From Bemisia tabaci (taxonomy: Eukaryota > Arthropoda > Insecta > Hemiptera > Aleyrodidae), in the NCBI RefSeq assembly GCF_918797505.1, contig NC_092801.1:30410477-30474476 (forward strand): DNA of 64,000 bases, given 5' to 3'. The notes below the pieces were generated by a model. It did no database searches and was not told the DNA's origin. It saw nothing but the letters and a program-made list of their open reading frames with translations. Position 1 is the stretch's first letter. Every line of letters begins with the position of its first letter. Shown piece by piece: positions 10,688 to 21,370 of the stretch. The position numbers and the translations under genes are program-made.

Positions 10688-10924
10688 GATTTTCAGGTTT
10701 GATAGTATGTGGGTGACAACAGGGGTGTAGAATGTTCACGAACCGATCGCAGTCGTGTGCGGAGTGCGTAGGCACTGGGTAAATTGCGTTGGCTGCGACC
10801 TTGGATAATGGATGAAATAAAATTTATTGCGTTTTGCGTTTTTATGAGCTACATTTTTTCGTACAGTCGTAAACCTTCTGAAATTGTGTATGCGCGCTGC
10901 CCTAGGCATTTTCAAATAGCATGC
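10688..10924. promoter_or_regulatory. 5' flank of BBE-like copy 2, duplicated upstream
   Basis: This stretch lies directly upstream of copy 2 on the minus strand. Two blocks recur just further upstream: the 10688-10725 block at about 10998-11045, and the CCTTCTGAAATTGTGTATGC block (10872-10891) at about 11080. The duplication therefore probably included the promoter. No clear TATA box was found. Confidence 0.45.
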
Positions 10925-11045
10925 GCATCTCGGAATAGGCACAAAAAGTGGGCAAGATGAACAAGAGGCACAGCCTCAAGGCCACTCCGAAAGTCCCGAA
11001 ATGCACGATTTTCAGGTATGGTAATATGTGGTGACAGCAGGTAAC
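10925..11045 (-). pseudogene. Relic 5' end of a fourth BBE-like gene
   Basis: Read on the minus strand, about 10934-11005 encodes a 24-residue piece beginning VHFGTFGVALRLCLL. It aligns with the signal-peptide region of copy 2 (MQFGTFGVASSLCPL) with the same spacing to the Cys-Ala cleavage-like end. The start ATG has become GTG and the similarity stops after the signal region, so no FAD domain follows. It is best read as the broken 5' end left by an unequal duplication between copies 2 and 3. It is too short to have an independent function. Confidence 0.75.
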
Positions 11046-11156
11046 CGATGATCAAAATACGCTCCATTTTTGCGTGCACCTTCTGAACTTGTGTACGCGC
11101 GCTGCCCTACGCATTTCAAAAACACCGGCTTGCTTATTTCTACAAAGTCACCTTCC

Positions 11157-11389
11157 AGCCAAAGTATCACAAGCGCCTTGCGACGTTTAAAAATTTCCGC
11201 CGCCATTTTATTTTTTTACAGAGAAATTGTTCAACGAAGCTATCCAAAAATTTCACCGAATTTTCTTTGTGCTGCCAAGAAAATTCAGGGAAATTTTCGA
11301 ACAAATTCAACCCAACATTTCTTCGTAAAAAAATAAAATGACGACGGAAATTTTGAAATATCGCATGGCGCTTGTGATATTTCGGCCAG
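11157..11389. mobile_element. Foldback MITE in the spacer between BBE-like copies 2 and 3
   Basis: Inverted arms: GCCAAAGTATCACAAGCGCC on the left pairs with GGCGCTTGTGATATTTCGGC on the right, and AAATTTCCGCCGCCATTTTA pairs with AAATGACGACGGAAATTT. About 230 bp. It shows that the BBE array lies in the host genome rather than in a plant contaminant. Confidence 0.75.
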
Positions 11390-11480
11390 AGGGTGGCGAT
11401 AAACTGTGGAATACGGGAGAGTCGCAAACCCATTTTTGCCAAAATTGTCACTTAGATGGTAATGTTCCTTAAAACCCTCG

Positions 11481-13106
11481 TCATGGAGCTTCCCTTAAAA
11501 CAGGAACAACGGGAATACTCTGCTCGTTCCTGAAAAAATTATCAGGGTCCACGGCGGTCTTCACACGAACCAGCCTTTCAAAATTATTTTTATAATATTT
11601 GCGTCCCCAAACGGAGGCAACCTCATAATTCGCGCTCCCATTAAAACCATTCGTTCCCAAATCGAGATCCCTATAGCTCACGTACGCCCGCCTGGGTTCC
11701 TTCGAAACATACGGCTCCATATACTCATAAATCCTATCCATCCATCTCAACGTCTCATTCTCCTTGCTCTCATCAAACCAGTCCACTCCGTACTGTATCC
11801 CATACAGAGTCCCATTCCTGTGTGGGAAAGGCGTCTCCGACTCAGCAATCTCACTCATCCTGCCTCCGTGCGGTGTAAAGATAATCCACGGCGTCTTCTC
11901 CACAACAAGCTTGAAAAACCCCTCGAGCCCCGCCTCCGAAATGGGCTCGGTCACATAGTCGGATTTCATCTTGCTAAAATGAAAAACCTCCGGATCACGA
12001 TTCGACAGCACGCTCAGGGAGCTATTGGTGGCATATCCAGCAAACCGAAGAACGACTTGTATCCAGTTCAGTTCCGTACAATTCCCACGCGTCACATTCA
12101 ACTCGGGGAACTTCTCTCCGAACAAAGACAATACCCGATCGATTCCACCCAGGTACAAAGATTGAAAAGCAATGCGAGCCGTTCGGTTGAAACCCAGCGA
12201 GCTCGTCGAACTCTTCACGGATCCTATCACCACGTGGAGGAAAAGATCATCGTCGAGGGTGTGAGCTACCCTCTGCCACTTCTGGAAGAGTCCTCCGGCA
12301 CCTTGTTCCAGAGTGTACCTGACGTTGCAAACGGTGACATCTTCCGGCACCGGGACGATCCGTACTCTCCACGCGACGACGACTGCGAAGCTCGCGGCGC
12401 CGCCTCCACGAATAGCCCAGAAGAGATCCTCCCCCATGGTCTCTCTCGTCAGGATCCTCCCGTCGGCATCCACAACGACGGCGTCGAGTACGTTATCGGC
12501 CGACAGACCGTACTTCCTCATCATGAACCCGATGCCGCCCCCGCTGAACTGCCCGCCGACGCCGACGGTAGAACACGAGCCTGCCGGGAAACCATACGCT
12601 TTACTCTTTTCTCCGATCCCACGATAGAGGTCCCCGAGGGTGGCCCCGGCTTCAACCCACGCGCTCTCGGTTTGGATGTCGACGGTCACCGCGCGAAGAT
12701 GGAAGAGGTCGAGGACGATGAAAGGAACGTCCGAGATGAAAGACAACCCTTCGTAGTCGTGACCTCCGCTCCGGATTCGCAGTTGGAGACCGGTTTTCTT
12801 GGCGCAGAGGATTGCTCCTTGGATGTGGGACACGTTGCTGGCGGCCAGGATGAATTCGGGTGTCGGAGTTGCGTTGTAGAATCGGCGGATTCGGGTGTAG
12901 GCGCTGAGGGTGGTGGAGTAATCAGGGCTGTCGGAGGTGAAAACGGTGTTGGAGGTCTCGTTGATGTGTAGGTAAGTGGAGATGCAATCCTGGAATTTCT
13001 GTCGAGTTGACTCCGAGGCAGTTGACGGGCAGAGTGAAACGAAAAGAAAGAACTGGGATAGTACCACCAAAATGATTGCGCGGTACATACTGTTCGCTTG
13101 ATTCAT
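11481..13106 (-). CDS. Plant-type BBE-like FAD oxidoreductase, copy 3
   Basis: A single-exon gene for 541 residues with a strong signal peptide: a hydrophobic core at residues 9-25 (AIILVVLSQFFLFVSL) and a small-residue cut site near PSTA. His116 in RSGGHDYEG and Cys178 in AGSCSTVG are the predicted covalent FAD anchors, 62 apart; Val181 is the predicted oxygen gatekeeper. It keeps the plant-like FSGGG motif but has Gln186 where plants have His. GIQY (Gly436, Gln438) and SYRDLDLGTN (Tyr478) flank the pocket; the family's usual Lys is absent, as in the other two copies. Several N-glycosylation sequons (NVS, NVT, NCT, NSS, NGS) fit a secreted protein. It is the most plant-like copy and so probably nearest the acquired ancestor. 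Met7 is a possible alternative start that keeps the signal peptide. Confidence 0.95.
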   Translation of the reverse strand: MNQANSMYRAIILVVLSQFFLFVSLCPSTASESTRQKFQDCISTYLHINETSNTVFTSDSPDYSTTLSAYTRIRRFYNATPTPEFILAASNVSHIQGAILCAKKTGLQLRIRSGGHDYEGLSFISDVPFIVLDLFHLRAVTVDIQTESAWVEAGATLGDLYRGIGEKSKAYGFPAGSCSTVGVGGQFSGGGIGFMMRKYGLSADNVLDAVVVDADGRILTRETMGEDLFWAIRGGGAASFAVVVAWRVRIVPVPEDVTVCNVRYTLEQGAGGLFQKWQRVAHTLDDDLFLHVVIGSVKSSTSSLGFNRTARIAFQSLYLGGIDRVLSLFGEKFPELNVTRGNCTELNWIQVVLRFAGYATNSSLSVLSNRDPEVFHFSKMKSDYVTEPISEAGLEGFFKLVVEKTPWIIFTPHGGRMSEIAESETPFPHRNGTLYGIQYGVDWFDESKENETLRWMDRIYEYMEPYVSKEPRRAYVSYRDLDLGTNGFNGSANYEVASVWGRKYYKNNFERLVRVKTAVDPDNFFRNEQSIPVVPVLREAP

Positions 13107-13330
13107 TTCATGCGAATCATAATCAAACTATTATAGTTCAGTAAGTTCAAACAAATCATTGCATCCTAACTTAGGGAGTTTTCCAGGGTTCCATTGGAGG
13201 CGCAGGGAAAGAACTCCGATCGGTTTGTGAGGCAAAATGAATGCAGAGATCACCACGCACGGCGAATTTCTGGATAGGACGGGACTCCATACTTCCACAT
13301 ACTGTAAAACCAACCGCGTTAACTGCTACT
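13107..13330. promoter_or_regulatory. Presumed promoter region of BBE-like copy 3
   Basis: Short spacer before a family A element. A CTATAATAG string occurs on the minus strand about 25 bases before the ATG. That is too close to the start codon for a normal TATA box unless the 5' UTR is very short. Confidence 0.25.
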
Positions 13331-13580
13331 CTGCCGTGCTAAGGAAGAACGTCGGATGAACTTACAGACGTTGCCATATTTCCTTCAATAAAAATCGAAT
13401 TTATTGGGAAGATTATGAAAGTTTCCTAAACATTTTCAGACAAGTAGGGACGTACTTTGATGTAAAATAAATGAAAAGTTCAGGGAAAAATATGCACGAC
13501 TTTCCTTAAAATACATGTTTTATTCGGGGCAATTTTTCAACTCGCGAATTTTCATACGGCGTTTTTCCTTAGGAGGGCAG
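13331..13580. mobile_element. Family A MITE
   Basis: CTGCCGTGCTAAGGAAGAAC to the inverted TTTTTCCTTAGGAGGGCAG, 250 bp. Flanks are TACT on the left and TATT on the right. Confidence 0.85.
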
Positions 13581-15118
13581 TATTCTTCCTTTGAGAGAAG
13601 TTGAAGCTCACAAAGACTGCATTTTGCAAATAGGAACCAAGAGCATTCCAAAGTCGCTATGATTGTGCAACCTTTTTCACCTTGCAAATATAAACTGATC
13701 ATCTACACAAGTTTTATCTTTACTCGAAATAAACTATAAATGGACGCATTTAGGATAAACGGAACTAAGTTACACGCATATCCTCCGCATATAGTTCCTT
13801 TTAGCATAAAAATAAAGCCAAATTTAAGACGAAAGTTATCTTTGTAATTTGGATTTTTTGCATTATTTCAGTAGTTTTATTACAAAAAATGTACAAGTTG
13901 CGCAATTCTAGCAATATAAGAATGCTCTTGATTCCTTTTTGCAAAATGCAATCCACACGAAACACGAGATCGGGCGGGGTACGACACTATGTTATGACGA
14001 TACAACATTCACCGGATATCAAAACATGCGAACACGACGTCAACGGATAGTCTCAAAACATACAGTCTCACTTTTTCGCTAAAAATGTAGGCCACGCACT
14101 TGGATATTGTCAATCATGCTAAATTGCATGTCAGTCAAACCACACATACTAGAAGCCAATCAAGGAACCGCGTTCTCTATTGCAGATCACAGTTTCGCAA
14201 CTAATTACGGATGGATTTGTAGAAAAATGTTTGTTACTTCGATTTGGAAGCAGACGTTATCTAAAGTTCGCTACGAACCAGGGCCGATGATAAGAGAAAA
14301 TGAGAGACACCAATGCGCTAAATTTACGTTATGTTAAAACATTGAAATCTGGAGGTTATTTTCGCGACTTTCATCACGGAGAGGAACACACGTCAACGGA
14401 GAATCTATCTAAGAAAGATGACCGTTGTTTCCTTGGGATGGGTTACTAAACCTTGCGTTTTTTATTAAATAGAGTGCCTTCTGAGAGTGCTAGGTGAGTA
14501 GGTAGATTTAGTGGTAATTTATTACGGATTTCAGCAGCCGAAATCTCAGACACGCCCATTTTCAAGAAGTTCAAAGCTTCGAAAGAATTTCAAACGCGCC
14601 AAAATGGCGGGAAAATGATGGTAGTGATGTACTACGGCAGTCAAATCCCTACCTCCACTAATTTTCAACTCATGTTTGTTCAAATAAACGTATTTCAGGA
14701 TGAAATTGTTGCTTGTTTACTACAGACTGCATGGTTGAGATGCGATTTTTTTTTGGTGAAGATTAAGTTTCGACTTTCATATTGTTTTCATTCTCCTGTG
14801 AGCGAGTGGAAAGACATCTGACCGCGGAAATCCGTGCTCGCTTCTAATTGGTACTTGATGATATCATTCGGTTGGACGCAAAAGCGAGTCGTTTTTGCGG
14901 AAAGGTTGCGCTTTTTAAACTTTATCCCTCGGTTTCTAAGTTACTTTTTCGCGTGTTCAATGTGTGCATCGGGTTCCACGCGTCCTTAGCCTTTGAAAAG
15001 TGAATGCGCATGTCAAAATTCGTTTACGGTTTAGCGACCCATATGTGCATAAGGATGATTGAATCACCGAAAGTAAAAGTTTCCACCTGTCGGCAAGAGG
15101 CCAATCAGTGATGGGTCT
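13581..15118. other. Unique AT-rich DNA, no gene recognised
   Basis: Only short open frames (for example 14107-14337 on the plus strand) with no recognisable motif. No repeat family of this window was seen. Confidence 0.4.
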
Positions 15119-15444
15119 CAAAGGTGTCTATATTGTCTATTTTTTACAGGCTGGCCAAAAATCAGTACCTTTACAGTACTTTTTCAGTACATTCTCGAGA
15201 AATTTAGTGCCTTCTCAACAGAACAATTCAGTGCTCTTTCAGTACCTTAATGTGACGAAGTTCGAAAAATTTTAAAAATTTGGATTTCTCGTTCTCGCTC
15301 AAATTGCATAATGAAAAAAAAAAAATGAAAAAAATCCGGACATCCTTGCGGAATTTTCGCACTTTTTCAGTACTTCCGGACCGCTCTTAAAAAATCAATA
15401 CTATTTCCGGACTTTACGAAAAATCCGGACTTGTAAACACCTTG
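15119..15444. mobile_element. Family K element
   Basis: AAGGTGTCTA at the left end and TAAACACCTT at the right. The interior has the family's AATCAGTACCTTTACAGTAC and TTTTTCAGTACTTCCGGACC blocks. Confidence 0.75.
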
Positions 15445-16501
15445 AGTCTCCCTTTCTCTTAGGATCAGAGTTACTCAGACGTATAGACGCATCTCCGTTT
15501 TAGAATGAGCCCTCTTTCTCGTATAGCTTAATGCTTTGTAGGGCTCACTTCAAAATGGCGTAACGCCCCAGCGTTGGAGGAGCGACACCGTAAATACATA
15601 ATAGAGTATGAGAAAAAAAAGTGCCAAAATGCATTTCGCGTTGCCGTCAGGGGTACTCCACCGGAGCAGGGCGTTCCGTTTCCGTCTGAGGAATGCCGCG
15701 CGGCGGTCTAGCCGCGTTTTCACGTCCGACGTCAGACGTCAGACGTCGGACCCGCCGCGCATCAAAAATCCGCACAAGATCGATTTACGACCGCGCGTCG
15801 GGCACGCGACTACGTAACTGTTCACCCGATGTTGCCCTTCCGGCACCAATCGCATTTCATTTTTCACCTTAGACCCGTCCTGACACCTAATGAAAAATAA
15901 ACAAATTAAACGTTCACGGCGGCAACCGCGCATCCGTGCCGCAACGCTTTGAAAGCTGCAACCCGACCCGACGGACGGCTCGAATCGCAACTTGCGAATC
16001 TCGGCGCACCGATACCTTGCATTCCACGACTGGAATTACCGGTGTTGCCACTCTTGGCGAGAAAAAACGTAAATACAGGTAAATGCGAGAAAAAACGTAA
16101 ATACAGGTAAACGCGGGAAAAAAGGCTAAGATTGCGGGAATTTTCAGCGTTTGTAGGACCGTCTGGATAACTTTATTACTCTACTGAGTTATTATCTAGC
16201 TCATTGATAAATGCACGAACCGTGATTGTCTCACGTAGAAACTGATTGTGAGCAATAGAAACATTTTCTTCTATTGAATTTCATGTCTACGTAGTTGCGA
16301 AGTAAAACTGAAAGGGAGGAAAAATAAACAGGATTCTAGCTAAAGTTTCCTTTGAAAATGAGATGAAGACAAGGTTGAGCCGCTTCTCCTATAGAGATAG
16401 AATGGACGATATTTTGCAATACGTAACTACTATATTTGCCTCATTTTAGAATCATCGAATACGCTACCAGCTCCTCTATACAGATAAATACTTTCTTGGA
16501 T
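15445..16501. other. No gene; includes a 28-bp tandem pair
   Basis: At 15480-15570 a decayed foldback related to family L may be present. At 16057-16108 the unit GCGAGAAAAAACGTAAATAC plus CAGGTAAA is repeated twice with a 28-bp period. Nothing else was recognised. Confidence 0.45.
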
Positions 16502-17550
16502 GAGCTAGAGTATCTTATGAACTCGAATGGGCCTGTTGCAAGGTGCGGGGATTTGCGAATTGATGCCTGATTCTTATGGCAAATTTCACGAAAAGAACGA
16601 TGGCGCTACTAAAAAAACTTGAAATGACCTCTCAAACTCAAAAAAAGCTGTTTTTGGAACCGACCCATTCGAAACGGTCGTTTTTCAACCGCCATACTTG
16701 TGATTGGTGGAGCCTAGCTTGTGACGTGAAATGATATGACAGACCTGGTTTCTTCATCACTTACAATGTATTTTCCCGTAAGGAAATGGCAGCCGCTTTT
16801 CAAATGCAAATATCGAGTCAATCGATAATTTTTTGATCAAAATGGAAATCAGAAATGGATTCCTCGTACGTTTAAATGGTTAAAACCTTCATTAGATAAA
16901 TAAGAACCGACGGGATAAACCCTATGTTTAAGGAAGACTGTAGTCAATGGGTGATTGTTTACATCTGCTTAGTGATAACAGACATGGACATTACCTCAAT
17001 ATTTAGCCATTTTCATGAGTTTTTACTTTTTTGTCACTATTTGAAGGTAAGTTTATTTTGTAAATCAATTGTTTAGTGCCTTAGGATCATGTTAAAAGCT
17101 GTAAAGGTATACTTTGTTACTTATTAATCCAGAACACACTCCGGCAGTCCAACGCTCAAACCATTTTTTGGGGGTTTCCGGCTATTAAAAAACTCCGGGA
17201 AAATGCCTGTGACATCAGGAGCCTTAAATCTTTCGATTAAAGCAATAAAAAAAATTGGTGCAACAGGCCCATTATCCAGTGGTACTACTTTTCACAATTC
17301 TCTACCCACTGATCAAAAATTATGGAAGCTTGTATAAAACTTTGATTTCTCACAAATTTTTTCGATTTCGAAGTCTTAATTCTTAAAAGCACTTGTTTAC
17401 AAGGTGGATATTAATTAATTTTATGCATAGGTTAGCAGCGGCACTATTCTAGGGTTTTTTGTTTAACACGTATTGTCGCCCTTTTGAGCCCTGGGAGCTA
17501 CATAAATCGACGTGTCCAATGTCCATACTCTCCCTAGATGGTTACTCTAG
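16502..17550. repeat. Family M element split by a family N-like insertion
   Basis: Left end CTAGAGTATCTTATGAACTC and right end GTCCATACTCTCCC followed by GTTACTCTAG belong to family M. The inner block AATTATGGAAGCTTGTATAA is shared with the copy at 18655. Confidence 0.6.
16530..17273. mobile_element. Family N-like insertion with GGGCCTGTTGCA ends
   Basis: GGGCCTGTTGCAAGG and the inverted TTGGTGCAACAGGCCC bound about 744 bp. The ends match those at 56286 and 56915, but the interior arms are short here. Confidence 0.55.
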
Positions 17551-17562
17551 GATGAGCTAAAA

Positions 17563-18197
17563 TAGGGTGTCTACTAGTTATAAAAAACCAAAATTGGGGA
17601 CTTTCAGGGACTTTAAGGGGTGGTTTTTCAAGAAAACCGGGGACTTTTTTTCTCGAAATAGTAAGAGAAAGGGAGCTACTTAGAGCGTCATAAGGCGTAC
17701 TTTATATGACCAATTTTACAAGTCATGCTGAACCGATAAAAACATACGAAAAACCAAGCAACACTTCAGTTTTTTTATTCCTGGTTATACCGCGCCGCCG
17801 CGGCTGGCGAGAAAATATGAAAATGCCGGTGTTTGGGGATATTTGTCATGTTCTGGGGACCTCAACACTGGAAAAAAACACATTGGATCCAGAGTCCAGA
17901 CTCTTAAAAACATCGACAAGAAAAAACACTCTTGAGCCAATCAGATATAAGCTTAAATCAAGAACCAAGCCTCTTAATTTGAGCGGATTTCCTTTTGATT
18001 TAAGCTTAAATCTGATTGAATCAAGAGTCCTTTTTCTTGTCAATGTTTTCAAGAGTCTGAACTCTAGATCCAATGAGTGTTTTTTTCCCAGTGAATATGA
18101 AAATTGGGGACTTTCGGGGATATCGGGGACACCCTTCCAAAATCGGGGATAATCGGGGACAGTATGGACTTTTGGGGACCGGTAGGCAGACACCCTG
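17563..18197. mobile_element. Family K element carrying a nested family D MITE
   Basis: TAGGGTGTCTACTAG on the left and GGCAGACACCCTG on the right. The interior is a GGGGACTTTCAGGGACTTT-type repeat. It resembles the other K copies at its ends only. Confidence 0.7.
17866..18093. mobile_element. Family D foldback MITE
   Basis: CACTGGAAAAAAACACATTG to the inverted CCCAGTG end. The arms pair GACTCTTAAAAACATCGACA with TGTCAATGTTTTCAAGAGTC. The 2-bp direct repeat AA flanks it (17864-17865 and 18094-18095). Confidence 0.85.
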
Positions 18198-18654
18198 ACA
18201 ATGTAGTCCACATCTATCCTTGATGCCAAAAATCACAGAAAGCTAAAGAGAGTTGACAACTTAGCAAAGAGCCAATTTTTCTTTGCCACAATTGCATCGC
18301 AATTCCGAGGCGACGGGATGAAAAATGAAAGTATTCCGATTCGCGGAGAAACAATGGTGATTTTTCAAGCCGCGGATTGGGGCCTTGTCGATTGCCCTTT
18401 GTTGGACCGCAGGCGCAGGCGCAGGGGCAGGTCATAAGTTCCAAGAAAATTCCCAGTGACATTCCATCGCCGCCGTTCCAATAAAAATAATAAATCACTT
18501 CATTGGACGGACTCGACTCGCGTTCACTCATAACGCGATCCATCTTATCTGCGGATCTGTTACTGATGAAACCAATAGTTGGAATCGTAAAACGATGCCC
18601 TATGAAGTTTACTTAAGTTTTGATCGAGCCACTTCTGACTTAAAATGGGCTGCA
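18198..18654. other. No gene recognised
   Basis: Short open frames on the minus strand near 18214-18543 show no known motif. A GGCGCAGGCGCAGGGGCAGG run lies near 18410. Confidence 0.4.
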
Positions 18655-19047
18655 CTAGAGTACCTTTATAGGGAGAGTATGGGCAACTCGAAAATTTGGA
18701 GGTTAGGTTTGATCGGGCCATGTAGCTCGGGCCCAAAAGGGGAGCCTATCTATGAACTCGAATTATCCAGTGGTACTAATTGTCACATTTCAACTATTTA
18801 CACTGATCAAAAATCATAAAGGCTTGTATAAAACTTTGATTTCGCTTAAATTTTCTCAATTTCAAAGTTTTAATCATTAAAGGCACTTGTTTGTAATGCG
18901 CTGTCGGCCATATTGAGTAATCTTTCGAATGCATAGGTTGGCAGCGCTACATTTGTAGTGATTTTCGTTTTTCACCTTGTCGCCCTTTCGGACCCTAAGA
19001 GCTACATAAATCGAGCGGTCCATATTCTCCCTGTAAAGGTACTCTAG
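18655..19047. mobile_element. Family M element, full copy
   Basis: Terminal inverted repeats CTAGAGTACCTTTATAGGGA and its inverted partner CCCTGTAAAGGTACTCTAG enclose 393 bp. The interior contains GGGCCCAAAAGGGG and GTCGCCCTTTCGGACCCTAA, a second inner inverted pair. Confidence 0.8.
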
Positions 19048-19338
19048 CAGGGTGTCGGGTATTTTTTAATTTTGGAAAATCCTGACATTTTACTGATTTT
19101 TCCTGATATTTTATAAAAAATTCCTGATTTTTTCATTTCGAAAATTCCTGATATACTTTTCTGGTTTTTCTCGACTCCTGGTACGGTAGGCAAATAGCGG
19201 TAAGATTTTCTCCGCTGAGGAGATTCGCGTAAGAAAAATTCCTGATAAAACGTCCAATTTTTCCGATTTTCCTAATTTTTTCCTGATCGGCCAAAAATTC
19301 CTGATATTTTCATGTTTTTCCTGATGCTAGACACCCTG
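19048..19338. mobile_element. Family K element
   Basis: CAGGGTGTCGGGTATT to TGCTAGACACCCTG. The interior is a TTCCTGATTTTT-type low-complexity repeat. It abuts the family M element exactly. Confidence 0.8.
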
Positions 19339-19800
19339 TCTAAGTCCAATTAACCCCGAGGCCCCCAGATTCGCGGGAGCCGAGACGCCATGCCATCGCA
19401 CAGCCCTCGCGAAATCAGCACCGCGGCGCCTGCCAAAATCCGCACATGTGCAGCGCGACGACGGGTCCCCGGAGAGCGAGAGATTTCGGGTCGGTACCAA
19501 GCGCCGGGCGTCGCGGCGCGGTGTGCGGGTGACGTAAACGCGAGCGGCGGCGCCACGTCCTTAGGCAGCTGGAGGACCCGCGCGGGGCCCGACGGCGGGC
19601 GGGCGGCGGCGCTGTCCCAGTTCGGAGGAAAGCGCCGCTGACATTGTCCTAGAATCCGCGGCGCGGATGAGTCATAGAGACGCGGTCGGTCCGTGCGGCC
19701 CGGCCCGGCGCCGCGACGCAGATCCCGCGCGCGGCCTCGCTGCACCGCGCCGCGACGCCGCGTTCGGTGCAGCGTCTGGATATTTCGAGAAAAATCCACA
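19339..19800. other. GC-rich island
   Basis: An abrupt GC- and CpG-rich block in AT-rich DNA. Long open frames on both strands follow from its composition and resemble nothing known. It could be a promoter island or a GC-rich transposon segment. Confidence 0.4.
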
Positions 19801-20040
19801 GCCCCCCCCCCCCCGCCCTTTCGTTCTTAAAATACCCCTTGCAAATTATTCCGGGCTGCACTAGAGTACCTTTATAGACAGAGTATGGCCATTCGTATCT
19901 TTTTACTACAGGAAAACTGTGCCGCTTTTTGATTGGTTGACGAGTGTTTAGGCTTCATGATGCTCTTACGGCCGTAAATAAACAAACAAGATGGCGACTC
20001 ACCGTAACAATGACAAGAGGCTAAAATTGACAAAAATTTC
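19801..20040. other. Poly-C run and family M end fragment
   Basis: A C-run at about 19802-19814 follows the GC-rich island. At 19861-19890 there is a solitary CTAGAGTACCTTTATAGACA end of family M. Confidence 0.5.
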
Positions 20041-20548
20041 AATGGAGATGTTGCATGTGTGAGGGATTTGCGATTTGACCATTGATTCTCAAGTAAAAGT
20101 TCGCGAGAAACACGATGGTCCCCCTGGTTTTCTCTGAAATCATCTCCCAAGCTCAAAAAAAGCTCTCAAGTTGAGGCCAAAATGGAGGGGATATCCCACG
20201 CTATCCTGAGAGTCCACCTCTACATCAAAACAAACTCTCCATGCGAAGATAGGGAGGAAATACATTAGCAGGGTTGCCGTGTTTTCAGTTTTGGAGTCCC
20301 CAAATGAAGTGGCAGCCCTGTCAATGTATTTTCTCCCTATCTTTGCATGGAGAGTTTGTCTTGATGTAGAGGTGGACTCTCAGGATAGCGTGGGATAACC
20401 CCGCCATTTTGGCCTCAACTTAAGAGCTTTTCTTGAGCTCGGGAGTTGATTTCAGGGAAAACCAGTGGGACCATCGTGTTTCTCGCGAACTTTTACATAA
20501 GAAACAACAGTCAAATTGCAAATCCCTCACACATGCAACATCTCCATT
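20041..20548. mobile_element. Family B long-palindrome element, full copy
   Basis: AATGGAGATGTTGCATGTGT at the left end and the inverted ACATGCAACATCTCCATT at the right. Nearly the whole 508 bp folds on itself through CGAGAAACACGATGG / CCATCGTGTTTCTCG. It has no coding capacity. Confidence 0.9.
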
Positions 20549-21282
20549 ATTCCGGGCTGCACTGATCAAAATATTTGGGTTCTTTTAGAGTAGAGAACCT
20601 ATATAAGGGGAGGATGGACATGTCGAAATACGTAGCTCTTAGGGCCCAAAAGGGTCGATACACTTTGAAAACGAAAAATATCACTGCCGATCTTCAAACT
20701 CCAATATCAGACCAAAATGGAAAAGAACCCTGGTAAAAATTGGCAGTAGAATCTGTGTTCCAAAATACCATGGACCTAAAGCCGGCTGTAAGATTTCCAA
20801 TAGCTTCTGTAGCCGGCTGTACAATTTCTTATAGCCTTTTATAGCCGATGGCGACTAAGCAACAGCCAGACGATAAAGTTTACCGATAATATGAATCCAT
20901 AGATTGCCTGCCCTTTTGGGCCCTAGGAGCTCCATCACCCAACCTCAAAATTTCCAATGTGTCTATACTTTCAGGGATTCAACAATCCCTTATGGACAAG
21001 TATAAGGGAGTAACTTCTGTTAGTATCCTAATTTCGGCTATTGACCTACCCACATGGTGGCTGATGAGCTTCGGGGTGACGTCATGAGCCAAACAAGTTT
21101 CCTAAACTTCGACTTGTTTGCAAAACGAAACTGCCAACACGCTGCTGAACATCAACCAGACGGTAAGTCAACAGCAGAATGCTGAGGTCCCGAAAGTAAG
21201 AGCTTCCACAATGGCCAAGATACTAGTGGAGGGTCTCTTCTCGTTGAAAATTGGGCTAAAAACTGACATTAGGTTAAATCCA
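20549..21282. other. No gene; family M-like remnants
   Basis: 20597-21000 carries TAGAGAACCTATATAAGGGG and the inverted pair CTCTTAGGGCCCAAAAGGG / CCTTTTGGGCCCTAGGAG, so it is probably a diverged family M copy. The rest is unassigned. Confidence 0.5.
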
Positions 21283-21370
21283 CAATTATTTGACTAGAAA
21301 AAACCAAATTTTGTCGACCAGAAACGACTCTTCAAGTCAAAATAATATCTCAAAAACAATTTTTTCAGTG
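21283..21370. repeat. Family F right-end fragment
   Basis: AAATTTTGTCGACCAGAAAC, then CAAGTCAAAATAATATCTC, ends at TTTTTTCAGTG. Only the right arm remains. Confidence 0.7.

Noticed and set aside
11820..12971. 383-codon open frame antisense to BBE-like copy 3, and similar antisense frames over copies 1 and 2
   Set aside because: They mirror the codon pattern of the GC-rich sense genes, resemble no protein, and have no signals of their own.
6769..13106. Plant DNA contamination as the source of the BBE-like genes
   Set aside because: MITE families that recur throughout the window lie on both sides of the array, and another palindrome lies within it. The copies also differ from plant enzymes at shared pocket positions, as expected after residence in another genome.
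19350..19799. 149-codon Arg/Pro-rich frame
   Set aside because: Typical of random frames in CpG-rich DNA; no domain and no splice context.
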